A stretch of 5,671 nucleotides of DNA from JBFFSQ01 sp041572275 (lineage in GTDB: Bacteria; Pseudomonadota; Gammaproteobacteria; SZUA-229). Position numbers and translations under genes: made by a program. Shown one piece after another: positions 5,592 through 5,671 of the stretch (its first letter is position 1; the number at the start of each line of letters is the position of its first letter). Under the pieces are notes generated by a model, which saw only the letters and a list, made by a program, of their open reading frames with translations, did not search any database and was not told where the DNA came from. The stretch covers positions 1 through 5,671 of the forward strand of contig JBFFSQ010000191.1 in assembly GCA_041572275.1 (NCBI GenBank), in the 5' to 3' direction.

Positions 5592-5637
5592 TTCTGCCTG
5601 AATAATAATTAGGATAACCCGTTTCGGAGAACCACCA

Positions 5638-5671
5638 ATGAAAACAAATCTTTTTGCCAAGCCATTATTTA
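5638..5671 (+). CDS. Start of an unidentified gene, truncated by the window end
   Basis: ATG at 5638 follows a good ribosome site GGAGA (5626-5630) with seven intervening bases, and reads MKTNLFAKPLF to the edge of the window. The basic start followed by hydrophobic residues could be the beginning of a signal peptide or membrane segment, but 11 residues are too few to identify the product. Divergence from arsC and an upstream TTGACA support a real start. Confidence 0.55.
   Translation, partial: MKTNLFAKPLF

Overview
The window reads as ordinary chromosome from a gammaproteobacterium of moderate GC. The evidence is gene content and order: a divergent purM start, then DUF2066 protein, PerM-type permease and Hda on the plus strand, and an ArsC-like protein, WrbA and DUF2069 protein on the minus strand. 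From memory, Pseudomonas carries a similar purM / hda / wrbA / arsC neighbourhood. A Methylophaga or Piscirickettsiaceae-like origin is possible, but the sequence does not prove a genus. I see no insertion sequence, tRNA, rRNA, CRISPR array or prophage gene.

Layout. Positions 1-62 (minus) are the first 20 codons of purM. Positions 137-3033 (plus) form a tightly packed three-gene operon: an exported DUF2066 protein, an eight-helix AI-2E/PerM-family permease, and Hda, the DnaA-regulating AAA+ protein. After a non-coding gap (3034-3309) a promoter with two palindromes drives a small exported basic protein of unknown function (3310-3579), which ends at a strong intrinsic terminator (3607-3636). 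Convergent to it on the minus strand lie an ArsC/YfgD-like thioredoxin-fold protein (5455-5102), WrbA (5102-4506), a DUF2069 membrane protein (4505-4131) and, after 58 bases, a hemerythrin-like protein with an incomplete iron-ligand set (4072-3635). A divergent regulatory region (5456-5637) separates arsC from the first 11 codons of a plus-strand gene that leaves the window.

How the genes fit together. Hda links the first operon to replication-initiation control; why it is co-transcribed with an envelope protein and a permease is unknown. The minus-strand cluster has a redox theme (WrbA two-electron quinone reduction, ArsC-like thiol chemistry, a hemerythrin fold), but a shared pathway is inference. 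The least explained items are the small secreted basic protein with its palindromic promoter, the degenerate hemerythrin, and a G7/C7 run lying between the two possible arsC starts and next to its predicted transcription start.
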